Shown piece after piece: positions 26,001 to 33,409 of a stretch of 64,000 bases of DNA. Within the stretch, counting starts at the first letter, position 1, and each line of letters opens with the position of its first letter. The notes beneath the pieces are model-generated. The model was not told the origin of the DNA. It did no database searches and saw nothing but the letters and a program-made list of their open reading frames with translations. This DNA comes from Jiulongibacter sp966250325 (GTDB taxonomy: Bacteria > Bacteroidota > Bacteroidia > Cytophagales > Spirosomataceae), in assembly GCA_966250325.1 (NCBI GenBank), contig CBINGY010000003.1:62001-126000 (forward strand), written 5' to 3'. The translations under genes were made by a program, and so were the position numbers.

Positions 26001-26410
26001 ATCCAGTGGGACAGCTTCCTGCGGGGAAATATATGCTGAACCTAAAAGTTTCTGATGTCTATACTAACAGGGCAAGCCTTACGTTTGAATTTACAGTTGG
26101 ATCAAGGCCTTTTGCGATTGAATTGTTAAGTTTAGGGCCAAATCCTTCAGATGGGATTTTGAATGCTGAGGTTTTCCAAAGTGCCACGGGTGAAAACATA
26201 GAATTCGAATTTCGAATCTTCGATCATTCGGGTAGATTAATGAGAGAGGAACTGAAGGAATGTTTTGAGTGTGAAAATAAAGTTCGGATTGGTACGAATC
26301 TTGAATCATATCTTCATACAAATGGCCGGTATATCTATCATATCAGAGCCAAAGCTAATCATGATAAAACGGAGAGTTCGGTGAGCGGTCATCTTCTCTT
26401 TTGGAAATGA
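23084..26410 (+). CDS. porU: PorU, type IX secretion sortase (peptidase C25)
   Basis: An 1108-residue secreted protein from a GTG start with a signal peptide ending near residue 21. PorU is the cell-surface C25 (gingipain-type) cysteine protease that removes the C-terminal signal of type IX cargo and joins the cargo to A-type lipopolysaccharide. The catalytic His is in VNFNGHGSEDGW (His645) and the Cys in VTATCEFGRFDNPS (Cys679). The C-terminal 90 residues (LGPNPSDGILNAEVF...) resemble a type IX C-terminal domain, which PorU keeps. The partner porV follows after 58 bases. The SprT-like gene precedes it closely. Confidence 0.95.
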   Translation: MKKKLCIFLYILSFGGFSAHAQTRFHEGVWYELKIEKDGVYQLNRSYFERNGIQVKDLDPGKIRLFTVREKLLDQSNLSVPDLQLIEIPVELKDSDGKFDKSDFIRFYAEGPHQILVDSSGNFSHQLHPFDSYSRVFVDLSGETPSMRIRESLKPAGDLTPLPGLTYFEYYEPEIANLLDSGREWLGEYFFSEWSKEFSIQGIVKGSSARITAQMVGQTYEDAELRILYKNKEIGKMLLPRITYRWNDNFRRYDRAGEIRKTDASFLVEGDNPEFTFQLPADLDISSGVRLDFLEITVEREPKHFTLQCSSYLFSSGIFSFKNDGLGYVWNVSEPLKPEVLSGNTANYEIGTTTGATRLAFFTDENVFEPQGITHFLQPAELAEEVPDLIIIYPELFKREALRLAEYRQRTDQLSVFTIGLEDVFYQFSGGKTDPTAIRNLCKYFWRKNPEKLKYLLLFGDTTFDPKNNNGLSFVKPEAYIPTYESRESLEPIFSYSSDDYFGFLEDHEGFWAEGFSERGIWRSNQDNDHTLDIAVGRLPVKNRIEASLLVDKLIYYGSSGGSLGDWKRNVLFTADDGDRNTHEKDAEAFSDLLELTNPSSRAVKVYVDAFPQIASATGEHVPQAVAKFEETLKRGVLVVNFNGHGSEDGWTDEKLLTIGQIQRWRNRDKMPVFVTATCEFGRFDNPSVVSGAELALLNPDGGAIALLTTTRPVFSSTNFPINSAFYKNLFETSSDGIRIGDVFRKTKNESVLGEINRNFSLLGDPSLRLIYPKDKILITSVNAGTPENAVVAYGSRISLSGELSDKSFNGKVKVTVFDKKSKKSTLGGAGNLRLNYEETDRKLFDGLTDLVDGKFAISLVLPTVKDTTEGTLYIYVYAVSSDSTREAIGSLHKVLIRGREIQETTDREAPKGELGYNLSEGLIEIVISDESGIFLPDGEENSMILVLNDTLEILPAGYLLMNETGKSGVIRYPVGQLPAGKYMLNLKVSDVYTNRASLTFEFTVGSRPFAIELLSLGPNPSDGILNAEVFQSATGENIEFEFRIFDHSGRLMREELKECFECENKVRIGTNLESYLHTNGRYIYHIRAKANHDKTESSVSGHLLFWK

Positions 26411-26468
26411 AATTAAAAAGATGGTAAATTTGACCTTCTCAACGAAGCACATTACTAATAAAAACTCT

Positions 26469-27617
26469 ATGATGAATCGTTTTGTAACGATCGCTTTTCT
26501 AGGCTTAATTTCCTGCAGTGCCTTCGGACAGGCCATAACAGAAGACTATAGAATCGTATCTTCTGCAGTTCCTTTTCTTACCTTATCTCCGGATAGCCGG
26601 GCGGCTGCATTGGGTGATGCTGGTGTGGCTTCCTCACCAGATGTAAGTTCAGTATATTGGAATACGGCCAAACTTGCTTTTGTTGAAGGGGATGCTGCAG
26701 TTAACTTTTCTTACGCCCCATGGCTTAGAGACCTTGTAAATGACATGGGTTTGCTGAATACTTCCATGTACAAAAAAGTAGGAGAGGGGAAGGCGGTAAC
26801 TCTTGGTTTTACCTATTTTAATCAGGGTTTGATAGAGTTTACTACCAATACTGGTGCATTTGCCGGGGATTTTCAGTCACGGGAATTTGCATTGGCCGGC
26901 GGATATGCCATGAAACTGGGTCAGGATTTTTCCGGAGGGCTTAATGTAAAGTTTGTTAACTCCAATCTTATCGGGAATCAGGCGGTTAATAATCAGGCCA
27001 GTAAGCCAGCCAAAACGGTTGCTGCAGACCTTAGTCTCTACTATCACAAGGATCGCCCTACGGATTCAGAAAAAAAATCGGATATATCTTTTGGGCTTAA
27101 TCTGAGTAACATTGGTGGTAAGGTGAACTACGGCGTGGATAAAGAGTATTTCCTTCCTATGAATCTTAAAGTGGGAACCTGTTTTACGCTTAAACCAGAT
27201 GCTCAGAATAGGTTTAATTTCCTTCTGGACTTCAATAAATTGCTGGTACCAACCCCGCAAACAGACGGAACACTGCCAAACTATGGTACGGTAGAGGCGA
27301 TATTTAAATCATTTGGTGATGCTCCGGATGGTTTCGGCGAAGAGATGAGAGAAATTAACACATCATTGGGTGCCGAATATATTTATCAGAACCTGATGGC
27401 CGTAAGAGCAGGTTACTTTTTTGAGCCCAATTCCAAAGGTGGCCGTAAATACGTAACCATGGGTGTAGGTTTGAAACTGAAAGATGCATATGGTTTGGAT
27501 CTGGCTTATCTGATACCAACCACTTCAGGAAATCCTTTGGCAAATACCTGGAGAGTTACTCTGAATTACGGACTTCCTCAAAAAGCGATTCAGCAGGCTC
27601 CGGTTGATGGCTTGTAG
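26469..27617 (+). CDS. porV: PorV, type IX secretion outer-membrane shuttle protein
   Basis: About 382 residues. The signal peptide (MMNRFVTIAFLGLISCSAFGQ) is followed by a FadL-like beta barrel. The SPDSRAAALGDAGVASSPDVSSVYWNTAKLAF segment is the PorV/PorQ family signature. PorV receives cargo after translocation and delivers it to PorU for cleavage. I start at the ATG at 26469 (another at 26472), since the upstream codons give no signal peptide. Adjacent porU makes this the attachment module of type IX secretion; the translocon genes (porK-N, sov) are not in this window. Confidence 0.93.
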   Translation: MMNRFVTIAFLGLISCSAFGQAITEDYRIVSSAVPFLTLSPDSRAAALGDAGVASSPDVSSVYWNTAKLAFVEGDAAVNFSYAPWLRDLVNDMGLLNTSMYKKVGEGKAVTLGFTYFNQGLIEFTTNTGAFAGDFQSREFALAGGYAMKLGQDFSGGLNVKFVNSNLIGNQAVNNQASKPAKTVAADLSLYYHKDRPTDSEKKSDISFGLNLSNIGGKVNYGVDKEYFLPMNLKVGTCFTLKPDAQNRFNFLLDFNKLLVPTPQTDGTLPNYGTVEAIFKSFGDAPDGFGEEMREINTSLGAEYIYQNLMAVRAGYFFEPNSKGGRKYVTMGVGLKLKDAYGLDLAYLIPTTSGNPLANTWRVTLNYGLPQKAIQQAPVDGL

Positions 27618-27639
27618 AGTGTGATATGAAGAAATTAGA

Positions 27640-27673
27640 AATGGGCAGGATATACTCTTCGCCCGTTTTTTTT
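27640..27673 (+). terminator. Probable terminator of porV
   Basis: A 7-base stem (aatgggc/gcccgtt, with one G-T pair) encloses a 14-base loop and is followed by a run of eight T. It lies just beyond the porV stop and upstream of the convergent rhodanese gene. Confidence 0.6.
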
Positions 27674-27676
27674 GAC

Positions 27677-28180
27677 TTATTCGTAGACTTTTACACCTTT
27701 ATTAAGCCAAACACCCCATTTTTTATTGTACGCATGAACCTTCTGTGTCTGCTTTCCGTCTGGCCCATATACAGGATTCCCCTGATTTACCCACTCAAAA
27801 ATACTTCCGTACAGATTTTTTACATTGTTGAAACCCGCCGCCCGTAATTTTTCACTAATCTTTTCACTTCGCACACCAATGGAGCAGTAGATCACTATTT
27901 CGGTGTCTTTGTCAATTCCGTTCAGACGGCTAAGATCAAAATCATTGAATCCAACCCAACGGGCGTTTTTGAGGTGACTTACCTGGAATTCGTTTTTTTC
28001 ACGGGCATCCAGCAGCGTAAGTTTTTTCAGATCCTTATTGGCGAGTTCAGGTACTGTAATAGAAGGTGTTGACTCGCTCAGCATGCTTTTGAGTAGTAAA
28101 TTAAATGATTTGCTCTTCACTTGTCCGTGACAATTTGAAAGTGAACAGATACTCAGGAGAAGAATTAAAAGGCTCCGCAT
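27677..28180 (-). CDS. Exported rhodanese-like protein
   Basis: A 167-residue protein with an N-terminal signal (MRSLLILLLSICSLSNCHGQ; the Cys could be a lipidation site). The single rhodanese domain has LLDAREKNEF (Asp58) and the active-site loop CSIGVRSE with Cys99. Such domains carry a persulfide and move sulfur or, outside the cytoplasm, may take part in redox chemistry; the true role is unknown. It follows lptB by eight bases in the recJ-lptB direction and may be in that operon. Confidence 0.85.
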   Translation of the reverse strand: MRSLLILLLSICSLSNCHGQVKSKSFNLLLKSMLSESTPSITVPELANKDLKKLTLLDAREKNEFQVSHLKNARWVGFNDFDLSRLNGIDKDTEIVIYCSIGVRSEKISEKLRAAGFNNVKNLYGSIFEWVNQGNPVYGPDGKQTQKVHAYNKKWGVWLNKGVKVYE

Positions 28181-28188
28181 CCCGATAA

Positions 28189-28926
28189 TTATATTTTACG
28201 TTTCAGTTCAAAATGTTTACCGAGATACACTCTTCTTACCATTTCATCGGCTGCCAGATCTTCTGCAGAGCCGTGCTTCAGAATTTTACCTTCAAAAAGT
28301 AAATAGGCTCTGTCGGTTATGGAAAGAGTCTCATTCACGTTATGGTCTGTAATCAATATACCGATATTGCGGTGTTTTAGTTTTGCCACGATACTTTGAA
28401 TTTCTTCAACGGCAATTGGATCTACCCCCGCAAACGGTTCATCCAGCAAAATGAATTTAGGATCTACAGCAAGGGCTCTGGCGATCTCGGTTCGTCTCCG
28501 TTCACCTCCGGATAACACAATCCCTTTATTTTTTCGAACATGCTGCAGGGAAAACTCTTCCATAAGAAGTTCTGTTCGCTCTTTACGGGCTGCTTTGTCC
28601 AGCTCAGGTTTTGCCAGCTCCAGCACACCCAGTATATTTTCTTCGACAGTTAGATCCCTGAATACCGATGCCTCCTGTGCCAGGTAACCGAGACCCAGCT
28701 TTGCACGTTTATACATTGGCAGGTCTGTGATATCTTTATCATCAAGCCACACGTGGCCCGAATTTGGTTTCACCAGACCCACAGCCATGTAAAAGGAAGT
28801 GGTTTTGCCGGCACCATTGGGGCCCAGAAGGCCTACTATTTCACCTTGCTCCACCTGATAACTCACGTGATCATTGACCAGACGCTGTCCGTATTTCTTA
28901 ACCAGGTTTTCTGTTTTGAGTATCAT
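28189..28926 (-). CDS. lptB: LPS export ABC transporter ATPase
   Basis: A 245-residue ABC ATPase, the motor of the Lpt bridge that pulls lipopolysaccharide from the inner membrane. Walker A is GPNGAGKTT (35-43), the Q-loop lies in YLAQEASVF, the signature is LSGGERRR and Walker B is FILLDEPFAGVDP, with the H-loop in LITDHNVNETL. The YLAQE...RDLTVEENI stretch is typical of LptB rather than generic ABC ATPases. It lies between recJ and the rhodanese gene. Confidence 0.95.
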   Translation of the reverse strand: MILKTENLVKKYGQRLVNDHVSYQVEQGEIVGLLGPNGAGKTTSFYMAVGLVKPNSGHVWLDDKDITDLPMYKRAKLGLGYLAQEASVFRDLTVEENILGVLELAKPELDKAARKERTELLMEEFSLQHVRKNKGIVLSGGERRRTEIARALAVDPKFILLDEPFAGVDPIAVEEIQSIVAKLKHRNIGILITDHNVNETLSITDRAYLLFEGKILKHGSAEDLAADEMVRRVYLGKHFELKRKI

Positions 28927-29053
28927 ATCAATTGTGGTGCCTTAAATCAATTACTGCATTCGATTTTGAGAGAATTGAAGCCCTTGAAAAATGCAGATGT
29001 ACACGATGTCTAGTTTTTTACTGGCAAATATACATTCTGATGGTTCGGTTCAA

Positions 29054-30787
29054 CTAAAACGAATGAGTCTTAACATCTTTTAAAAACAGCTGAAGTGTTT
29101 TCTGACCTTTGAAATTATTTTCTTCCAGGCTGTATACAATATCAAGCCGCGGGGAATTTTTTATAAGATGAAGATGACTTTCTGCCATTCCAAAACCAAG
29201 TGCCGGTAATAATACCCCGCTTTCTTCATCCATTAGTTCCAGCTTAAAATGCTTTTCTTTCATTATTCTGGGTTCTGAGGCCAGTTTTATTCCGTTTGTT
29301 CTGAAAACCGGCTGCATGTTTTTCGGCCCAAAAGGTCCCATCTGTTTCATGATCCGGTAAAATTTCGGGGATATCTCTGGAAAAGTGATTTCAAGGTCAA
29401 CCGTAATTTGAGGAATGAGAGATTCCTCTGAGATCATACGTCGCACTGTTTCATCAAAAGCTATTCTGAATGGTTCTATCTGATCAACAGGAATAGTCAT
29501 TCCGGCTGCATGCATGTGTCCTCCAAATTGCTCCAGAAGATCTGAACAGGCCTCCAGAGATTCATAAAGATTGAAACCCGGTACAGAACGGGCCGATCCC
29601 GCAGCATAACCTTCTCTGGTTTTTGTGAAAATGATAGTAGGCCGGTAAAAATGCTCTATACAACGCGAGGCTACTATTCCTATCACTCCCTTGTGCCAGT
29701 CTTCTTTGAACAAAACGGTACTTTTGGCTTCATGGAGCATCCACTCGTTGCTCCGGATCATCTGAAGGGCCTCTTCCGTAATACGTGAGTCATGCGTTTT
29801 GCGTTCGGTATTATGCGATTGAATTTCATAGGCAAAATCAACCGCTTCTTTGTAATCATTGCTAAGAAGTAATTGTACCGCAGCTTTGGCATGTTTTATT
29901 CTACCCGCTGCATTGATACGTGGGCCCAGCGTAAAAACTACACTTTCAATACTCATATCTCCCTGAAAACCCGAAACTTCTTTGAGGGCCTTCAGGCCTG
30001 TTCTGGGGTTTTCGTTCATTTTTTTGAGCCCGAAATGTGCGATAATCCTGTTTTCACCAATGATCGGCACTATATCGGAAGCAATACTCACCATACATAG
30101 GTCCAGGTATTCAAAAAGATGTTGAAGAGGGATTTCTTTTTTCAGGCACCAGGCTGTAAGAAGTTTAAAGCCAACGCCATTTCCTGTTAATTCTTTGAAC
30201 GGGTAAAGACAATCGGCTCTTTTAGGGTCAAGTACTGCTTCGGCTGGTGGTAGTACTTCGCCGGGTTCATGATGATCGCATACAATGAAATCTATTCCTA
30301 AACCTTTGGCATACGCAATATTTTCGATTGATTTTATTCCGCAATCCAGGGCGATAATTAAGGTACACCCATTTTGCTCTGCCCAGTCGATTCCTGTTTT
30401 TGAAACACCATAACCCTCCTTGTATCGGTCTGGATTATAATACTCCAGATGGTTGTAAAAGGTGGAAAGAAAGCCATATACCAGGGCTACTGCTGTGGTT
30501 CCGTCTACGTCATAATCCCCGTAAATAAGTATCTTTTCGCTATTATCCATAGCTTTCTCCAGCCTTTCCAGAGCCAGATCCATGTCTTTCATGAGGAAAG
30601 GATCGTGTAGGTCTTCGAGCGTTGGCCTGAAAAATGTTCGGGCTTCATCAAAATTTTTTACTCCTCTTTGCCAAAGAAGCGTAGCCAAAGGGGAATCAAT
30701 CCCAAGTGATGCTTCCAGCTTTTTTACAGTTTCAATCTCATCATCTTGAGAGGGTTGGGGTTGCAGGGACCAGCGTTTTTGATTCAT
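29054..30787 (-). CDS. recJ: Single-stranded-DNA-specific exonuclease RecJ
   Basis: About 577 residues. RecJ digests single-stranded DNA 5' to 3' in recombination and mismatch repair. Seen: the DHH-superfamily motifs ILIYGDYDVDGTTA, IALDCGI, DFIVCDHHEPGE, then RINAAGRI and the DHHA1 motif GGHMHAAGM. I start at the ATG at 30787 (MNQKRWSLQP); the frame runs 31 codons further upstream without homology. The frame starts 127 bases upstream of lptB in the same direction. Confidence 0.95.
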   Translation of the reverse strand: MNQKRWSLQPQPSQDDEIETVKKLEASLGIDSPLATLLWQRGVKNFDEARTFFRPTLEDLHDPFLMKDMDLALERLEKAMDNSEKILIYGDYDVDGTTAVALVYGFLSTFYNHLEYYNPDRYKEGYGVSKTGIDWAEQNGCTLIIALDCGIKSIENIAYAKGLGIDFIVCDHHEPGEVLPPAEAVLDPKRADCLYPFKELTGNGVGFKLLTAWCLKKEIPLQHLFEYLDLCMVSIASDIVPIIGENRIIAHFGLKKMNENPRTGLKALKEVSGFQGDMSIESVVFTLGPRINAAGRIKHAKAAVQLLLSNDYKEAVDFAYEIQSHNTERKTHDSRITEEALQMIRSNEWMLHEAKSTVLFKEDWHKGVIGIVASRCIEHFYRPTIIFTKTREGYAAGSARSVPGFNLYESLEACSDLLEQFGGHMHAAGMTIPVDQIEPFRIAFDETVRRMISEESLIPQITVDLEITFPEISPKFYRIMKQMGPFGPKNMQPVFRTNGIKLASEPRIMKEKHFKLELMDEESGVLLPALGFGMAESHLHLIKNSPRLDIVYSLEENNFKGQKTLQLFLKDVKTHSF

Positions 30788-30928
30788 GCCCAAATTTAAG
30801 TAAACGTGGCATAGATTTTGAACAAAATTATCTATCAACCTGGTATGAATTTTAAGATTCTGCCGTAGCGAATTACTCATACTCCTCTGAGAGGTGAGTC
30901 ATTTGCTAAGTTTGTCAAGTTAAAAAGT

Positions 30929-30956
30929 GGGGGTCGCGGAGACCTCCATTTTTTTT
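30929..30956 (+). terminator. Orphan terminator-like hairpin before the BamA-like gene
   Basis: A 7-base stem (gggggtc/gacctcc, with one G-T pair) and a 5-base loop are followed by eight T. No plus-strand gene lies upstream, since recJ reads the other way. A -7-like TAAGTTTG lies at 30907-30914, so the hairpin could stop a very short transcript or act as an attenuator for the gene at 30992. Confidence 0.5.
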
Positions 30957-30991
30957 ACAACCAAACAGAAGAACACTTCGTACGTATTGCC

Positions 30992-32062
30992 ATGCGACTT
31001 GTTCTACTCATCTTGTTTTTTTTCGGATCTGTAAGCACCTTTTCTCAAAAAGGAAAACCAGTTTTCCGAAACAAATCAATTATCGGACTTCCTGTAGTAT
31101 TCCGTTTTCCGGAAACGGGATGGGGAGGAGGCTTAGCCGGTACTGCGAGCTGGGAGTGGGCTCAGGACGACAGTACTTCAAGCCCCAGCCAGGCTTCAAT
31201 AGGGCTCACGTATACACAAAATAAGCAAGTACTTGCATTTTTGCCTTTTCAGGTATTTTTGGATAATAACACGTATTATCTGAATGCCGACATCGGGTGG
31301 TTTAAATACAATTTTTATTATTACGGCATTGGTGAAGGGAGTGTTCCTGAAGAAAGGTATGACGTTAAATTTCCGCGTGTCAGACTACTTGCCTCACGTA
31401 GAATTGCCCCGCAGCTTTACCTCGGTCTGCGAGTTAATTATGAAGAGTATACGGTTACTTCCACTACTCCCGGTGGTGAACTGGAGTCAGGAAAGATTTC
31501 AGGAGGCGACTACAGCAGAACTTCTGCCTTAGGCCCGGCAATCCTGAGAGATACCCGTGATTATGTGTTTTATCCCAGAAAAGGGATATTTGGGGAACTG
31601 AGCTTTCAACCTTCCCTTAGAGTTTTTGGCGGAGATCGTAATTTTAGTCAGCTTGTTGCTGATTTATCCTGGTACAGGTCTATATCACCCAAATTGGTTC
31701 TGGCAAGCAATTATTTTTCAGTATTCAGTTTCGGAGGGGATGTTCCTTTCAGTCAATTGGCTCAGCTGGGCGGGCCCAGAAAAATGCGGGGCATTTACCA
31801 GGGCTTTTTTCGGGATAAAAATACTCTGCTTCTTCAGGCAGAGCTGCGGTGGGAAATCTGGAAGTTTGTGGGAATGACGGCATTTGGGTCTTCCGGTTTT
31901 CTGGGTAACGAGGCCGATTTTCTACGACTCGGCCTGCCTAAATTTACCTATGGTGTCGGCCTTCGATTGGCAAGTAGAAAGCATTTGAATGTGAGACTCG
32001 ATTACGGTTTATCTCCTTATGCCAAAGGTAATTTTTACGCAACCATTGGGGAGGCTTTTTGA
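30992..32062 (+). CDS. BamA/TamA-family outer-membrane barrel without POTRA domains
   Basis: A 356-residue protein with a signal peptide (MRLVLLILFFFGSVSTFSQ), then about 335 residues of beta-barrel. Features of the bacterial surface antigen (D15/BamA) barrel are visible: ILRDTRDYVFYPRKGIFGEL, and LAQLGGPRKMRGIYQGFFRDKN, the conserved L6-loop (V/I)RG(F/Y)-type region with Arg-Gly, and a Phe at the C-terminus. It is far too short to hold POTRA domains, so it is unlikely to be BamA itself. Possible roles include a patatin-like partner pore or an accessory insertase; this is inference. Confidence 0.8.
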   Translation: MRLVLLILFFFGSVSTFSQKGKPVFRNKSIIGLPVVFRFPETGWGGGLAGTASWEWAQDDSTSSPSQASIGLTYTQNKQVLAFLPFQVFLDNNTYYLNADIGWFKYNFYYYGIGEGSVPEERYDVKFPRVRLLASRRIAPQLYLGLRVNYEEYTVTSTTPGGELESGKISGGDYSRTSALGPAILRDTRDYVFYPRKGIFGELSFQPSLRVFGGDRNFSQLVADLSWYRSISPKLVLASNYFSVFSFGGDVPFSQLAQLGGPRKMRGIYQGFFRDKNTLLLQAELRWEIWKFVGMTAFGSSGFLGNEADFLRLGLPKFTYGVGLRLASRKHLNVRLDYGLSPYAKGNFYATIGEAF

Positions 32063-32095
32063 AAACGGCCTCATTGTAGATTAATAAGGCCGTTT
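32063..32095 (+). terminator. Probable terminator between the BamA-like gene and ilvE
   Basis: A 9-base stem (aaacggcct/aggccgttt) with a 15-base loop lies between two convergent genes. The T-run is short, so strength is uncertain. Confidence 0.6.
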
Positions 32096-32114
32096 CTGAA
32101 TTAGAATTGCTTTA

Positions 32115-33185
32115 TCACGAAACTTTCCAAACCCATCCGTTGGTGTCGGCTACTTTACCTGTACGGATATCATTCAGAGCATTCTTCAGTTTTGTTGAAA
32201 CCGAGCTTTCTGTAATGGCGGGTAATTCGTAATCTGTTCTTTCATAACCGACTGCAGAGAAAGGAGACACTACCACCGCTGTGCCTGCTCCGAAAACCTC
32301 TGTTACCGAACCGTTGCGTATTCCATCAATGATTTCTTTCACCAATACATCCTGCTCAGATACTTCATAACCAAGAGCCCTTGCAATCTGAATAAGAGAA
32401 TCTCTGGTAATACCTTTTAAGATAGTTGAGCTCGTTTTGGGCGTTAGCAGTTTACCGTTCTGAACAAAGAATACATTCATGGTTCCACTTTCCTCAAAAC
32501 GTGTATGACTTTTGGCATCTGTCCAGAGTAATTGGGTATATCCCTGCTGCTGGGCAAGTTTCGCCGGGTAAAGAGATGCAGCGTAATTGCCGGCACATTT
32601 CGCATAACCCACCCCACCTTCAGCGGCTCTAATAAACTCCGTTTCTACTTTCACTTTAGGAGCAGAGGAGTAGTACTTGCCCGCCGGACTCATGATGATC
32701 ATAAAGCGATAATTCATGGAAGGACGTACCCCCAGATAAACATCTGAAGCAAACATAAACGGACGCAGGTAAAGGGAGTTATCTTCACCACGAGGTACCC
32801 ATGCCGCGTCTATTTTCAAAAGTTCATTAAGGCCACCTATAAAAATTTCTTCGGGCACCTGCTCCATACACATTCTTTCAGCGGAAATATTGAAGCGTTT
32901 AAAGTTTTCGAGTGGTCTGAACATGAGAACCTCACCCTGATCATTTTTAAAGGCTTTCATACCTTCAAAAATAGATTGACCGTAATGTAATGCTGCGAGA
33001 GCAGGATTAAAGCCAATTTCTGCGAAAGGTAGTATCTCTGGGGTCTGCCATTCGCCGTTTATGCAGTCAGCTACCAGCATGTGGTCAGTAAAGAGTGATC
33101 CAAAGACGATATTTTCTGGATCCAGCTGACTGATACGACTTTCCTTAACTCTGGTAATTTTGATTTCCGTGGCTGACTCTACCAT
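32115..33185 (-). CDS. ilvE: Branched-chain-amino-acid aminotransferase
   Basis: A 356-residue fold-type IV PLP enzyme for the last step of Val, Leu and Ile synthesis and the first of their breakdown. The PLP lysine is in GVGYAKCAGNYAAS (Lys196). Other blocks: LHYGQSIFEGMKAF, RMCMEQVPEE, LWTDAKSHTRFEESGTMNVFFV and SVTEVFGAGTAVVVSP. Length fits the eukaryotic-like BCAT subgroup common in Bacteroidota. Monocistronic, with a 224-base AT-rich upstream region. Confidence 0.95.
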   Translation of the reverse strand: MVESATEIKITRVKESRISQLDPENIVFGSLFTDHMLVADCINGEWQTPEILPFAEIGFNPALAALHYGQSIFEGMKAFKNDQGEVLMFRPLENFKRFNISAERMCMEQVPEEIFIGGLNELLKIDAAWVPRGEDNSLYLRPFMFASDVYLGVRPSMNYRFMIIMSPAGKYYSSAPKVKVETEFIRAAEGGVGYAKCAGNYAASLYPAKLAQQQGYTQLLWTDAKSHTRFEESGTMNVFFVQNGKLLTPKTSSTILKGITRDSLIQIARALGYEVSEQDVLVKEIIDGIRNGSVTEVFGAGTAVVVSPFSAVGYERTDYELPAITESSVSTKLKNALNDIRTGKVADTNGWVWKVS

Positions 33186-33409
33186 AATTTTATTGTTTTG
33201 ATGATGTTATACCCAAATTTTGAACCATTCAAAGAACAAATTTTACTTTTTAAATAAATTCGGTTCGCTGAATAAATGTTCAACAATTTTTGGGAATAAT
33301 ATTCAGACTGTCAAGCATTTCGATTAAAATAGTTGTCAAAACAACTAAAATCTTTTTTAACGGAGAGCTAACTCTTCGAAGAGCTGTTCAAACAAGGTGC
33401 TCTGAAGAA
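33186..33409. other. Intergenic region upstream of ilvE
   Basis: AT-rich, with no defensible gene. A perfect 12-base palindrome (ctcttcgaagag) lies at 33372-33383 close to the 3' end of the S41 protease gene. It has no T-run, so it is not an obvious terminator. Confidence 0.4.

Noticed and set aside
27626..27847. Open frame of 73 residues after porV
   Set aside because: It overlaps a terminator and the 3' end of the rhodanese gene, whose active-site motif is clear.
33372..33383. Perfect 12-base palindrome ctcttcgaagag near the end of the S41 protease gene
   Set aside because: No T-run, no repeat elsewhere in the window that I noticed, and too short to distinguish from chance.
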